Counted from the first letter of the stretch, positions 16,802-26,203 are shown. The stretch: 53,095 bases of DNA from Winogradskyella sp. (GCF_013213975.1 NZ_JABSST010000009.1:1-53095), one strand, 5' to 3'. A program made the numbers and translations. The notes: generated by a model not told the origin, from the letters alone.

Positions 16802-18610
16802 TTAAAAACAGTACTCATTTTCGTCAGATAATTTTTCTGCAATTTGAGTACGCAGTGCCACTACGTTTGGCATATTGGCATATTTTGTAAATCGTTTAAG
16901 GCCCATAAGCATCATTTTTTGCTCATCACCTTCAGCAAAACTAACGATACCTTCTTTAGCTTTACTGTTAATGGTATCAACAGCATTATATAAGTATAAT
17001 TTAGACATTGCTATTTGATGTTGTTGAGAATCTTCTCCATAACGTTTAGCATTTTTCTCAGTGCGTAAAATGGTAGATTCTGCCATATAAATTTCAATTA
17101 AAATGTCTGAAGCTGCCAGTAGCAACTGTTGGTGTTCTTCTAATTGTGGACCATACTTCTGTACACCTGCTCCGGCAACCATTAAGAATACCTTTTTCAG
17201 TTTAGCAATCATCTCTTTTTCTTCTGAGAATAATGCTGAGTAATCTGGTGTGTCAAAAGATGGAATGCCCATTAATTCTTCTTGTACTGCCATTGCTGGT
17301 CCAAGAAGGTCTACATGACCTTTCATTGCTTTTTTAACCAACATTCCTACAGCTAGCATTCGGTTAATCTCATTAGTACCTTCATAAATACGTGAAATTC
17401 TGGCATCTCTCCAAGCAGATTCCATTGGTGTATCGGCAGAGAAACCCATACCGCCAAATACCTGTATTCCTTCGTCAGTACAGTTTTGAACATCTTCGGA
17501 AACAGCAACTTTTAAAATAGAACACTCAATAGCGTATTCTTCAACTCCCTTTAATTCTGCTTCTTGGTGGGAGTTACCTTGCGCCTGACGAATTTCAATA
17601 CGATCTTCGATATTTTTCGCAGCTCTGTAGGATGCAGATTCTCCAGCATAACAACTGGTTGCCATTTCAGCAAGCTTAGACTTTATTGCACCAAATTTTA
17701 CGATTGGTGTTTTAAACTGTACACGTTCATTAGCGTATTTTATAGCTTCTGTAATTACTCGGCGTTGCGCATCCAAACACGCAGCGGCTAATTTGATACG
17801 ACCAACGTTTAAGGCGTTCATTGCAATTTTGAATCCACCACCACGCTCTGAGAGCATGTTTTCTACCGGTACTTTTGTTTCATTAAAAAATACCTGACGT
17901 GTCGATGAAGAATGAATTCCTAATTTATGTTCTTCTTCTCCTAGGGTCATACCGTTTGGATTGTCTTTATCAAACTCAACAATGAAACCAGTGATATTTT
18001 TGTCATCTTCGATTCTTGCAAAAACGATAAATGTTTCAGCAAAACCAGCATTAGAAATCCACATTTTTTGACCTGATATCAAATAATGAGAACCATCTTC
18101 AGATAATACGGCTTTTGTTTTTCCTGAATTAGCATCTGATCCAGCACCTGGTTCAGTTAAACAGTAAGCACCAAATTTTTCACCTGTAGCTAACGCAGGA
18201 ACATATTTTTTCTTTTGCTCTTCTGTCCCATAAAGTGTAATTGGCATTGTGCCAATTCCTGTATGCGCACCAAATGCTGTGGCAATAGATCCTGTAGCAC
18301 CAGAAATATAATCACAAACAAGCATTGTAGAAACAAAGCCCATTTCTAAACCATCGTATTCTGCAGGAACAGCAATACCTAATAATCCAAGTTCACCAGC
18401 TTTGCGCATAATCTCTTCCGTAAAAGCGTAATCTTTCTTTTCAAAACGCTCCTTATTTGGCCAGATTTCTCTATCTACAAATTCCTTTACAGTGTCGAGC
18501 ATCATTTTCTGCTCTTCTGAAAAATCCTCTGGTGTGAAAATATCCTCGCAGTTGGTGTTCTTAACGAGGAATTGTCCTCCTCTTAAAATTTCTTTTTCTA
18601 CAGTCTCCAT
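16802..18610 (-). CDS. Acyl-CoA dehydrogenase (FadE-type step)
   Basis: 602 residues, soluble. Acyl-CoA dehydrogenase signatures are AYCLTEPGAGSDANSGKT (substrate and FAD loop), ISGQKMWISNAGFAETFIVF, and GGMGFSADTPMESAWRDARI followed by RIYEGTNEINRM, where the glutamate is the catalytic base. The length is greater than the roughly 380-residue core because of an extra C-terminal helical domain, as in the long-chain/VLCAD-like group of Bacteroidetes. It catalyses the first FAD-dependent oxidation of acyl-CoA. It is the last gene of the marR-fadN-thiolase operon, 24 nt after the thiolase stop. Confidence 0.93.
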   Translation of the reverse strand: METVEKEILRGGQFLVKNTNCEDIFTPEDFSEEQKMMLDTVKEFVDREIWPNKERFEKKDYAFTEEIMRKAGELGLLGIAVPAEYDGLEMGFVSTMLVCDYISGATGSIATAFGAHTGIGTMPITLYGTEEQKKKYVPALATGEKFGAYCLTEPGAGSDANSGKTKAVLSEDGSHYLISGQKMWISNAGFAETFIVFARIEDDKNITGFIVEFDKDNPNGMTLGEEEHKLGIHSSSTRQVFFNETKVPVENMLSERGGGFKIAMNALNVGRIKLAAACLDAQRRVITEAIKYANERVQFKTPIVKFGAIKSKLAEMATSCYAGESASYRAAKNIEDRIEIRQAQGNSHQEAELKGVEEYAIECSILKVAVSEDVQNCTDEGIQVFGGMGFSADTPMESAWRDARISRIYEGTNEINRMLAVGMLVKKAMKGHVDLLGPAMAVQEELMGIPSFDTPDYSALFSEEKEMIAKLKKVFLMVAGAGVQKYGPQLEEHQQLLLAASDILIEIYMAESTILRTEKNAKRYGEDSQQHQIAMSKLYLYNAVDTINSKAKEGIVSFAEGDEQKMMLMGLKRFTKYANMPNVVALRTQIAEKLSDENEYCF

Positions 18611-18634
18611 TGTTTATATGTTATAAGTTTCTTC

Positions 18635-19825
18635 TTAGTTTAAAAATTCAAATATTCCAGCAGCACCTTGTCCTGTTCCAACACACATGGTAACCATTCC
18701 ATGTTTGCCTGTCATACTGCGTTTACGCATTTCATCAAATAATTGCACAGATAGTTTTGCTCCAGTACATCCTAATGGATGCCCTAATGCAATAGCGCCA
18801 CCATTTACATTCACGATATCTTGATTTAAATTCAACTCACGCATTACGGCTAAAGATTGAGATGCGAATGCTTCATTTAATTCAATTAACTCTACATCGT
18901 TTTGTTGAAGTCCAGCTTGTTTGAGTGCTTTAGGAATTGCAGCTACAGGACCAATACCCATAATTCTTGGTGGTACACCAGCAGCAGCATAACTTACCAT
19001 TCTTGCAATTGGTTCTAGATTTAATTCTTTAACCATAGCTTCGCTCATAACCATCACAAAAGCAGCACCATCACTCGTTTGAGATGAGTTTCCTGCCGTA
19101 ACAGATCCATTAGCAGCAAATACAGGACGTAATTTGGCCAGTGCTTCTACGCTTGTGCCTCGTCTAGGTCCTTCATCCTTATTTACTGTAAATGTTCGTT
19201 GCGCTTTTTTACCATTCCCGTCGATAAAAGTCTCCTCAACTTCAATCGGAACAATTTGATCTTGGAAACGATTTTCATCAAGTGCTTTTAAGGCTTTAAT
19301 GTGTGAGTTATATGCAAATTCATCTTGATCCTCACGCGACACTTTATATTCTTGAGCCACAGCCTCTGCTGTATTTCCCATTCCCCAATAATAATCTTCG
19401 TTTCCTGAACTAACGATGTCGTAATTTAATTCAGGTTTAAATCCTGTCATTGGTACAGAGGTCATACTTTCGGTACCACCAGCAATAATGCAGTCTGCCA
19501 TTCCAGATTGAATTTTTGCTACGGCCATTCCTATAGTTTCTAATCCTGAAGAACAAAAACGATTAACAGTAACTCCTGGTACGTCAACGGTTTCAAGACC
19601 AATCAATGAGATAATACGTGCCATGTTAAGACCTTGAGATCCCTCTGGCATAGCATTACCCACAATAACGTCATCAATTCTTTTTACATCAAATTCAGGT
19701 AATTGACTCATTAAGTGCTGAATTGTTTCGGCCGCTAATTCGTCTGCCCTTTTAAATCTGAAACCACCTCTTTTGGATTTTCCAACGGCAGTTCTATATC
19801 CTTTTACTATATATGCTGTTTTCAT
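18635..19825 (-). CDS. fadA: Acetyl-CoA C-acyltransferase (3-ketoacyl-CoA thiolase)
   Basis: 396 residues with all thiolase landmarks: the nucleophile cysteine in NRFCSSGLETIGMA, the histidine in GGAIALGHPLGCTGAK, and the second cysteine in MVTMCVGTGQGAAGIFE. It performs the last, chain-shortening step of beta-oxidation, releasing acetyl-CoA. It follows the fadN-type gene by 4 nt and precedes the acyl-CoA dehydrogenase, giving a complete cycle in one operon. The symbol rests on family and context; the gene is fadA/fadI-like. Confidence 0.93.
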   Translation of the reverse strand: MKTAYIVKGYRTAVGKSKRGGFRFKRADELAAETIQHLMSQLPEFDVKRIDDVIVGNAMPEGSQGLNMARIISLIGLETVDVPGVTVNRFCSSGLETIGMAVAKIQSGMADCIIAGGTESMTSVPMTGFKPELNYDIVSSGNEDYYWGMGNTAEAVAQEYKVSREDQDEFAYNSHIKALKALDENRFQDQIVPIEVEETFIDGNGKKAQRTFTVNKDEGPRRGTSVEALAKLRPVFAANGSVTAGNSSQTSDGAAFVMVMSEAMVKELNLEPIARMVSYAAAGVPPRIMGIGPVAAIPKALKQAGLQQNDVELIELNEAFASQSLAVMRELNLNQDIVNVNGGAIALGHPLGCTGAKLSVQLFDEMRKRSMTGKHGMVTMCVGTGQGAAGIFEFLN

Positions 19826-19829
19826 GTTT

Positions 19830-22238
19830 TTAATTTCTTAGTGGTTTACCAGTCTTAAGCATGTGCTGAATACGTTCAAGAGTCTTTCTTTCTGTACAAA
19901 GACTTAAGAAAGCTTCTCTTTCTATGTCTAGTAAATATTGTTCAGAAACTCTTGTAGGTTCGGATAAGTCACCACCAGCCATGACATAAGCCAATTTATT
20001 AGCAATTTTTTCATCATGCTCAGAGATGTATCTAGAGGCTTTCATTGCATTAGTCCCAACCATAAAGGTTCCTAAGGCTTGTTTACCTAAAACAAGAACA
20101 TCTTTTCGTTGTGGTTTTTGAGTATACCCTGCTTCTGCCAATAGTTTAGCGTGTTTTTTAGCTTCAGCTATTTGTCTGTCTTTATTTACAACAACAACAT
20201 CTTTTCCTTTTTGAAGTATGTTTAAATCATAAGCTTCGTAGGCTGAGGTTGCAACTTTAGCCATACCAATAGCTAAGAAGTGCTCTTGTAATACATTTAA
20301 TTGAACATCTCCTTGGTGAAATAAATCTTGCGCTCTAAGTGCCATTTCCTTAGATCCACCACCACCAGGTATAACTCCAACCCCAAACTCTACTAATCCA
20401 ATGTAAGTTTCTGCTGCAGCTACAACTTTATCAGCATGCATAGAAAGTTCACAAGCGCCTCCTAGTGCCATACCATGAGGAGCTGCTACTGTTGGTATTG
20501 AAGAATAACGCATACGCATCATGGTGTCTTGGAAATATTTAATAGCCATATTAAGCTCATCATATTCCTGCTCAACGGCCATCATAAAAATCATTCCAAT
20601 ATTTGCACCTACAGAGAAATTTGCCCCTTGATTACCAATTACAAGACCTTCAAAGTCTTTTTCAGCGAGGTCAACGGCTTTATTTAGTCCTGCTAAAACA
20701 TCTCCACCAATGGTGTTCATTTTAGATTGGAACTCACAGTTTAAGATTCCATCTCCTAAGTCCTCTATGACTACACCAGAATTTTTAAATACTTGATTAG
20801 TCTTACGGATATTGTTGAGAATAATAAAATTGTCTTGTCCAGGAATTTTTTGTTGCGATTTAGATGCAATGTCATAGCAATGTGTTGCTCCGTCTTGTAC
20901 CGTGTAAAACGATGTTTGGCCAGAAGCCAGCATTTCTGTTACCCAAGCATTAGGCTGAAGACCTTCAGCCTTCATTATCTCTAATCCTTTCTCTAGACCG
21001 ATAGCATCCCAAATTTCGAAAGGTCCGTCTCCCCAACCAAATCCTGCTTTCATTGCATCATCAATCTTATAGATTTCATCGGTTATTTCAGGTATGCGAT
21101 AAGACACATAAGCTAGTAATGCTGCAAAGTGTTTTCTATAGAATTCACCGGCTTTATCTTTTCCTCCAACTAGGACTTTAAAACGATCAGAAACGTGATC
21201 AATAGTTTTAGTAAGTTCTAAAGTAGCGAATTTAGCACGTTGCTTTTCTCTATACTCTAAGGTGTTTAGATCAAGAGATAAAATATCTTTTTTGCCTTCC
21301 GGTGTTACGTGCTTTTTATAAAAGCCTTGTTTAGTTTTACTTCCTAACCATTTATTCTCAATCATGGTATTTATAAAGCCAGGTAGTGTAAATAACTCTA
21401 AACGTTCATCATCTGGACAGTTTTCTCTAATACCATTGGCAACATGAACTAAAGTATCAAGTCCAACTACATCTACAGTTCTAAACGTTGCAGATTTTGG
21501 ACGTCCTATAACTGGTCCAGATAGCTTATCAACTTCTTCAATAGTCATACCTAATTCTTGGACAACATGAAATACATTCATAATACTAAATATCCCAATT
21601 CTATTTCCGATGAACGCGGGTGTGTCTTTTGCAATTACTGAAGTTTTACCTAAGAATTGCTCACCATAGCCATTGAGAAAATCTAAAACATCTTTATCAG
21701 TTTTAGGTCCAGGAATGACTTCAAATAGTCTTAAATATCGCGCTGGATTGAAAAAGTGAGTACCACAGAAATGCTTTTGAAAATCTTCACTTCGACCTTC
21801 GCTCATGAATTTAATTGGAATCCCTGACGTATTAGAGGTGATTAATGTACCAGGTGTTCTGTATTTTTCTAATTTTTCAAAAACCTGCTTTTTTATATCT
21901 AGGCGCTCTACAACCACTTCCATAATCCAATCTACATCTGCAACTTTAGAGATATCATCTTCTAAATTACCAGTTGTAATACGTTGCTTAAATGAGTTGT
22001 GATAAAGTGGAGCAGGTTTAGACTTTATGGATGCATTAAGCGCATCATTAACGAGCCTGTTTCTAACAACCTTATCTTCTAGAGTTAATCCTTTGGCTTT
22101 TTCTTTGTCATTAAGTTCTCGTGGAACTATATCTAATAACAAGACGTCTACGCCAATATTTGCAAAATGACAGGCAATACCTGATCCCATGATTCCAGAA
22201 CCAATGATTGCAATTTTCTTTATTCTTCTTTTGCTCAT
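19830..22238 (-). CDS. fadN: 3-hydroxyacyl-CoA dehydrogenase / enoyl-CoA hydratase fusion (FadN type)
   Basis: 802 residues. The dehydrogenase comes first (NAD site IAIIGSGIMGSGIACHFANI; THFFNPARYLRLFEVIPG; IGNRIGIF), the hydratase/crotonase part last (GANFSVGANIGMIF; HGMALGGACELSMHADKVV; LVEFGVGVIPGGGGSKEMA). This order is that of FadN (Bacillus type), opposite to E. coli FadB. It converts enoyl-CoA to ketoacyl-CoA in two steps. Its ATG overlaps the MarR stop by one base (TAATG), so the regulator and enzyme are translationally coupled. Confidence 0.92.
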   Translation of the reverse strand: MSKRRIKKIAIIGSGIMGSGIACHFANIGVDVLLLDIVPRELNDKEKAKGLTLEDKVVRNRLVNDALNASIKSKPAPLYHNSFKQRITTGNLEDDISKVADVDWIMEVVVERLDIKKQVFEKLEKYRTPGTLITSNTSGIPIKFMSEGRSEDFQKHFCGTHFFNPARYLRLFEVIPGPKTDKDVLDFLNGYGEQFLGKTSVIAKDTPAFIGNRIGIFSIMNVFHVVQELGMTIEEVDKLSGPVIGRPKSATFRTVDVVGLDTLVHVANGIRENCPDDERLELFTLPGFINTMIENKWLGSKTKQGFYKKHVTPEGKKDILSLDLNTLEYREKQRAKFATLELTKTIDHVSDRFKVLVGGKDKAGEFYRKHFAALLAYVSYRIPEITDEIYKIDDAMKAGFGWGDGPFEIWDAIGLEKGLEIMKAEGLQPNAWVTEMLASGQTSFYTVQDGATHCYDIASKSQQKIPGQDNFIILNNIRKTNQVFKNSGVVIEDLGDGILNCEFQSKMNTIGGDVLAGLNKAVDLAEKDFEGLVIGNQGANFSVGANIGMIFMMAVEQEYDELNMAIKYFQDTMMRMRYSSIPTVAAPHGMALGGACELSMHADKVVAAAETYIGLVEFGVGVIPGGGGSKEMALRAQDLFHQGDVQLNVLQEHFLAIGMAKVATSAYEAYDLNILQKGKDVVVVNKDRQIAEAKKHAKLLAEAGYTQKPQRKDVLVLGKQALGTFMVGTNAMKASRYISEHDEKIANKLAYVMAGGDLSEPTRVSEQYLLDIEREAFLSLCTERKTLERIQHMLKTGKPLRN

Positions 22239-22693
22239 TATTTAGTTAGAGTTTCTTTTTGATTATATATTTTTCTATTTGATATCATATTAATGATCAA
22301 GTCAGCAACTTCATAAAAGTTTTCAATTTTATCAGATGCAATATTTGATCTAATCGCATTATCGAAAGTTAAAACGCGATCTTTTGAGTATTCTCTTTTT
22401 TCCTTACCGAATTCTGTGAGATATATTAAAACTCCGCGACCATCTTCAGGATTAGGTTTTCTTACGATTAACCCTTTTTCTTCCATTGTTTTTAATGTAC
22501 GAGAAAGACTAGTAGCTTCCATACCCATTTTTGGACCTAATGAAGTTGAAGGAGTTCCTTTTTCTGGATCTATACTTAACAAGGCGAACCCAGTAGCCAT
22601 GGTTGTATCAAATTTAGAGGCTTCCTCATTGTACATTTTATTTACGGCTAACCACGTTGTTCTAAGGACATAATCTATTGTTTTTTCTTTCAT
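22238..22693 (-). CDS. MarR-family regulator of the beta-oxidation operon
   Basis: 151 residues. The winged helix reads SLGPKMGMEATSLSRTLKTM, then EEKGLIVRKPNPEDGRGVLI and YLTEFGKEKREYS, typical of MarR. It is the first gene of the fad operon and its promoter carries a large inverted repeat (22726-22774), so autoregulated repression released by acyl-CoA or fatty acid is likely; FadR-like MarR proteins of that kind are known. The ligand is inferred from the operon content, not seen in the sequence. Confidence 0.9.
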   Translation of the reverse strand: MKEKTIDYVLRTTWLAVNKMYNEEASKFDTTMATGFALLSIDPEKGTPSTSLGPKMGMEATSLSRTLKTMEEKGLIVRKPNPEDGRGVLIYLTEFGKEKREYSKDRVLTFDNAIRSNIASDKIENFYEVADLIINMISNRKIYNQKETLTK

Positions 22694-22711
22694 ACTTCAT
22701 TTATTGGTTTT

Positions 22712-22719
22712 CAAAGATA
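22712..22719 (-). promoter_or_regulatory. -7 element of the marR-fad operon promoter
   Basis: Read on the minus strand this is TATCTTTG, a match to TAnnTTTG, 19 nt before the marR ATG. The expected -33 position (about 22739-22742) falls inside the left arm of the adjacent inverted repeat, so a bound repressor would block polymerase. Confidence 0.6.
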
Positions 22720-22725
22720 ATAAAA

Positions 22726-22774
22726 AATACTATGCACGCATAATAAATGGGTAAAATTATGCATGCATAGTATT
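22726..22774. promoter_or_regulatory. MarR operator: long inverted repeat over the fad promoter
   Basis: Left arm 22726-22744 reads AATACTATGCACGCATAAT. Right arm 22756-22774 is its inverse with one mismatch (centre ATGCATGCAT). The arms are 11 nt apart. Each arm is itself nearly palindromic, so two MarR dimers could bind side by side. It lies just upstream of and within the spacer of the promoter at 22712-22719. Confidence 0.7.
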
Positions 22775-22777
22775 TAA

Positions 22778-22809
22778 TAGTGAATTTAAGAATGAATATT
22801 AATTCACTA
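22778..22809 (-). terminator. Weak hairpin after the LuxR-type gene
   Basis: TAGTGAATT and AATTCACTA form a 9-bp stem around a 14-nt loop just past the stop at 22813. There is no clear T run, so it may be a weak terminator or an mRNA end structure. Confidence 0.35.
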
Positions 22810-22812
22810 TTC

Positions 22813-23796
22813 TTAAAGGTTTAAAATTTCCTTCCTGGATTTAATATTAAGTTTGGAATATATCGAACTAACATGAGATTTAACCGTGCTTATACCAATA
22901 TTAAACTCTTCTGAGATTTCTTTATTAGATTTCCCATCCTTGAGTGCTTCATAAATTTTTCGTTCTTGAATGCTTAATAATTTAAAATTTTTATTTATTG
23001 ATTGAGAGGGAAATACCTTAGATATTATGAGACCTAAAATAAATGATATTGCAGCCACTAAAATTATATAATTATAGTTAGTATCTCTACTTTCTAAACT
23101 CAATTCTTTTCTAAATTTTTTAAAATAACTTGAATTTTCATTTTCCCATTTTTTAATATAGTCCTGGTAATAGTCTTTATGACTTATGAGGTTATTCTTG
23201 AAATTTGATTTATAAATTGCGTATAGTGAGACTAAGGAATGAGAAGAGGTATCAGCAATAAATCTCAATTTCTCTTGCGCTGCTTTTAAAATAAAAGAGC
23301 GTTTAATTTGAGAATTACTATAGTCTATACTGTCAATACTTTTCAATACAAGATCAATATATTGAATGGAATTATTTTTTATTGAGTTTGAGAATACGAC
23401 ATCACTTATTGTATTTTTTAAATTTCCTCGTTTAATCTCAAAATCGGAATATTTATTTGCTATGATAAATTTGAAGTTTTCCTCTTTTCCTCCAATTATT
23501 AATGAAGCATTAGGAGAATCTGTCTTCGCTATATGAAGTCTATAAATTTTATCTTCTTCAGAAAAGTTGCTTAAATCAAAAACGAAATTGTTCAGACTGT
23601 CAATATCTGCTTCGGAAATAATCATTGAATTAGACATTTTATACAAATCATTAAAAGATGATATTTCCGATAGAAATACTTTTTGTTTCCATGCCTCATC
23701 TAATTCTATATTTCCTTTAATCGAACCATTAGATTGAGGAAAAGAAATAGATGTAAAAAAAATACAAACGAGAATTGTCCAAGTTACCTTAGTCAT
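22813..23796 (-). CDS. Membrane-anchored LuxR-type regulator with an exported N-terminal domain
   Basis: 327 residues. An N-terminal signal or anchor segment (WTILVCIFFTSISFPQ) precedes about 220 polar residues that should lie outside the membrane; its start (GSIKGNIELDEAWKQKVFLS) looks like a DUF4369-type sandwich. One membrane segment follows (IILVAAISFILGLIIS, about 244-259). The C-terminus is a LuxR/GerE helix-turn-helix (LSIQERKIYEALKDGKSNKE, ISEEFNIGISTVKSHVSSI). This predicts a one-component sensor with outside sensing and inside DNA binding. It is preceded by a small exported-protein gene 13 nt upstream. The ligand is unknown. Confidence 0.8.
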   Translation of the reverse strand: MTKVTWTILVCIFFTSISFPQSNGSIKGNIELDEAWKQKVFLSEISSFNDLYKMSNSMIISEADIDSLNNFVFDLSNFSEEDKIYRLHIAKTDSPNASLIIGGKEENFKFIIANKYSDFEIKRGNLKNTISDVVFSNSIKNNSIQYIDLVLKSIDSIDYSNSQIKRSFILKAAQEKLRFIADTSSHSLVSLYAIYKSNFKNNLISHKDYYQDYIKKWENENSSYFKKFRKELSLESRDTNYNYIILVAAISFILGLIISKVFPSQSINKNFKLLSIQERKIYEALKDGKSNKEISEEFNIGISTVKSHVSSIYSKLNIKSRKEILNL

Positions 23797-23809
23797 ATTT
23801 AGACTGAAA

Positions 23810-24235
23810 TTACTTTGAATAATGAGTTAGTTTAATTTTCATATCTGCATAAGCTTTGTTCGAAACCATTTTAATAACATAGATTCCAGGACTAGGATCT
23901 TTAATTACTTTATTGAGATCACTTCTTACAATCTCTTTGACCATTGATTTATCATTTCCTTTAACTGATTCAGAATTTCCAATTTCGAATGTGCCTAAAA
24001 TTTCACCGGATTCAGGATGTATGATTTCTAATGAAATTTGTCCTTTTTGTATGACACTGTTTATCATTATATCAAGTTGAAATGTGTTTTTTGAGACCTT
24101 AGCCTCTATGACTCGTTCCTCACTACTGTTTTCGAATTTAATCTCATTTGTAGTATCAAAAAATGTAGTTTGAGAATTTGAAAGGACTGGTGTAACAAGA
24201 AGTAAAAGTATAAACGTAGTTTTTAAAAAGTTCAT
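23810..24235 (-). CDS. Small exported protein, partner of the LuxR-type gene
   Basis: 141 residues with a signal peptide (to about VLSNSQ). The mature part is beta-rich (FQLDIMINSVIQKGQISLEI, HPESGEILGTFEIG) and ends PSPGIYVIKMVSNKAYADMK. No enzyme motif is visible and I do not recognise a named family. It shares a transcript with the membrane LuxR gene (13 nt gap), so it may be its ligand, its cofactor or its regulated output. A lipobox is absent. Confidence 0.65.
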   Translation of the reverse strand: MNFLKTTFILLLLVTPVLSNSQTTFFDTTNEIKFENSSEERVIEAKVSKNTFQLDIMINSVIQKGQISLEIIHPESGEILGTFEIGNSESVKGNDKSMVKEIVRSDLNKVIKDPSPGIYVIKMVSNKAYADMKIKLTHYSK

Positions 24236-24260
24236 AATATTGAATTTAAATTGTTCACTA

Positions 24261-24268
24261 CAAAATTA
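24261..24268 (-). promoter_or_regulatory. Probable -7 element for the exported-protein/LuxR pair
   Basis: Minus-strand TAATTTTG fits TAnnTTTG and lies about 25 nt before the ATG at 24235. No TTG was found at the usual 19-21 nt upstream. The rest of the gap to 24353 shows nothing I can name. Confidence 0.35.
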
Positions 24269-24353
24269 TTTTTCAACTACAAACTTTTAACATTCTTCAG
24301 GTATGAAAAAGGTAGTAATAAAGTTTTAAAAACGTGCTAAATACCTTAATAGT

Positions 24354-26129
24354 CTATGGTCTGTAGATTTTTTCATAGAGCGCATCATACTTTTCTCTTA
24401 TGACACTACGCTTCACTTTCATTGTAGGAGTGAGATGACCATCATCAATCGTCCAAGCATCCTGTGTTAACTCAAAACGCTTAATTTGTTCCCATTTCCC
24501 AAAGTTTTTATTGTATTTGTCAACCTCTTGTTGAATGCGATTAATCACAATTTCCGAAGCAGAGATTTCTGAATCTGAAGTACCTATTGTATGACCTTTG
24601 TGCTCTATCCAATCTCTAACAAAATCAAAATTTGGTTGAATAATAGCTCCTGGCATTTTCTCACCTTCGCCTACAACCATAACTTGCTCAATAAATAAGG
24701 ACTGCTTTAAATCATTTTCCAAGAGGGTAGGGATAATGTATTTTCCTCCAGAAGTTTTAAACATTTCTTTTTTTCGACCAGTAATTTTAAGGAAACCATC
24801 GGTATCAATTTCTCCTTTATCTCCAGTATGAAAGTAATCGTCACTCATGACCTTAGATGTTTTTTCTGGGTCTTTATAATAACCCATCATAACATTAGGT
24901 CCTTTGATTAAAATTTCTCCATCCTCTGCTATTTTAACTTCCACGTGATCTATAGGTTTTCCGACAGTTCCTACTTTATAGTAATTGTCTCTGAACATAC
25001 CAACAGATACCACTGGGGAGGTTTCGGTTAAGCCATAACCTTCCATAACTTTCATTTGTGCGGCTCCAAAGACTCTCGCTAGTCGAGGTTGTAAGGCTGC
25101 ACTACCAGATACCATAGTTCCTAATTCTCCACCCAGTGCTTCTCTCCATTTGCTAAAAATAAGCTTGTTGGCAATTTTTAATTTGAACTCATACCAACTA
25201 CCATTTTTACCATAAGGTTCCCATTGTTCTCCTAATTCTACAGCCCAATAAAAAAGTTTCTTTTTTATACCTGATAATTCTTCGCCTTTGAGCATTATTT
25301 TATCAAAAACTTTCTCTAAAAGTCGAGGAACTACACTCATTAAATTAGGCTTTATCTCTTTGGCATTATCTCCAATTTTATCCAAGGCCTCAGCAAAATA
25401 AATTGATGTTCCTGAATATTGGTAGACATAAATTAAAACACGCTCAAAAATATGACAGATAGGTAAGAAGCTCAACACTCTTGTTTCACCGTATTCTGGA
25501 AGTGGAACACGCTTACCACTATCTAAAGCATTAGTCGTAATATTTTTATGAGAAAGCATCACACCTTTGGGTTTTCCGGTAGTACCAGATGTGTATATGA
25601 TTGTTGCTAAATCTTCTGGTTTAACGGCATCTTTGCGATCCTCTACTTCAGATTGGTTGTTCTTATCTTTACCCAAATCAAATAATTCTGAGTAGTGTTT
25701 GCAACCTTCAATGTAGTCAAAAGAATAGACTTCTTTGAGTTTGGTGTTTGCTTGAACTTTTTTCACCTTTTCTAGAACTTCTTCGTCTGATACAAAACAA
25801 TAAATGGATTCACTGTGATTTAGAACATATTCGTAATCTTCTGCACAGATCGTTGGATAAATAGGAATATTTTGAGCGCCAATTTGAAGTACACCTATAT
25901 CCATTATATTCCATTCTGTTCTATTCGTTGAAGAGATAACAGCAATTTTATCATTTTTTTGAACTCCTAGTTTGATAAGTGCACGACTTATAGCATTGGC
26001 TTTATCAATGTATTCTTTTGTGGAAATTGGTGTCCATTTTCCATTATATTTTGTAACAAAAGCACTAGTATTTGGTTTGTTTTCCAATTGATAATATGGG
26101 AAATCAAAAAGGCGAGTTATTTCGGTCAT
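24354..26129 (-). CDS. Long-chain-fatty-acid-CoA ligase (AMP-forming)
   Basis: About 591 residues from the ATG at 26129. A longer reading frame opens with a TTG at 26144, but the product starting MTEITRLFDFPYYQ is the natural one. AMP-binding motifs are IIYTSGTTGKPKGVMLSHKN (P-loop), GYGLTETSPVVSVG (adenylate site), DYFHTGDKGEIDTDGFLKIT and GRKKEMFKTSGGKYI (hinge and catalytic lysine region). It activates fatty acids for beta-oxidation or lipid synthesis, feeding the fad operon 1.7 kb away. It has its own transcription unit, and the marR operator sequence is not repeated upstream of it. Confidence 0.93.
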   Translation of the reverse strand: MTEITRLFDFPYYQLENKPNTSAFVTKYNGKWTPISTKEYIDKANAISRALIKLGVQKNDKIAVISSTNRTEWNIMDIGVLQIGAQNIPIYPTICAEDYEYVLNHSESIYCFVSDEEVLEKVKKVQANTKLKEVYSFDYIEGCKHYSELFDLGKDKNNQSEVEDRKDAVKPEDLATIIYTSGTTGKPKGVMLSHKNITTNALDSGKRVPLPEYGETRVLSFLPICHIFERVLIYVYQYSGTSIYFAEALDKIGDNAKEIKPNLMSVVPRLLEKVFDKIMLKGEELSGIKKKLFYWAVELGEQWEPYGKNGSWYEFKLKIANKLIFSKWREALGGELGTMVSGSAALQPRLARVFGAAQMKVMEGYGLTETSPVVSVGMFRDNYYKVGTVGKPIDHVEVKIAEDGEILIKGPNVMMGYYKDPEKTSKVMSDDYFHTGDKGEIDTDGFLKITGRKKEMFKTSGGKYIIPTLLENDLKQSLFIEQVMVVGEGEKMPGAIIQPNFDFVRDWIEHKGHTIGTSDSEISASEIVINRIQQEVDKYNKNFGKWEQIKRFELTQDAWTIDDGHLTPTMKVKRSVIREKYDALYEKIYRP

Positions 26130-26170
26130 AATTTGTATTAACAAAAATTGTTAGGGAATTTTACGAAAAT

Positions 26171-26203
26171 AATAAAAAAAGGGCTTCTAAAGTAAAGCCC
26201 TTT
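26171..26203 (-). terminator. Terminator downstream of purL
   Basis: AAAGGGCTT (left) and AAGCCCTTT (right) form a perfect stem. Read on the minus strand it is followed by a seven-base T run. It lies about 140 nt past the purL stop; the stretch between (26204-26340) is AT-rich and shows no gene. Confidence 0.75.

Noticed and set aside
26129-26144. Longer TTG start for the acyl-CoA ligase
   Set aside because: The first codon would be TTG with five extra hydrophobic residues; the ATG at 26129 gives the family-typical start.
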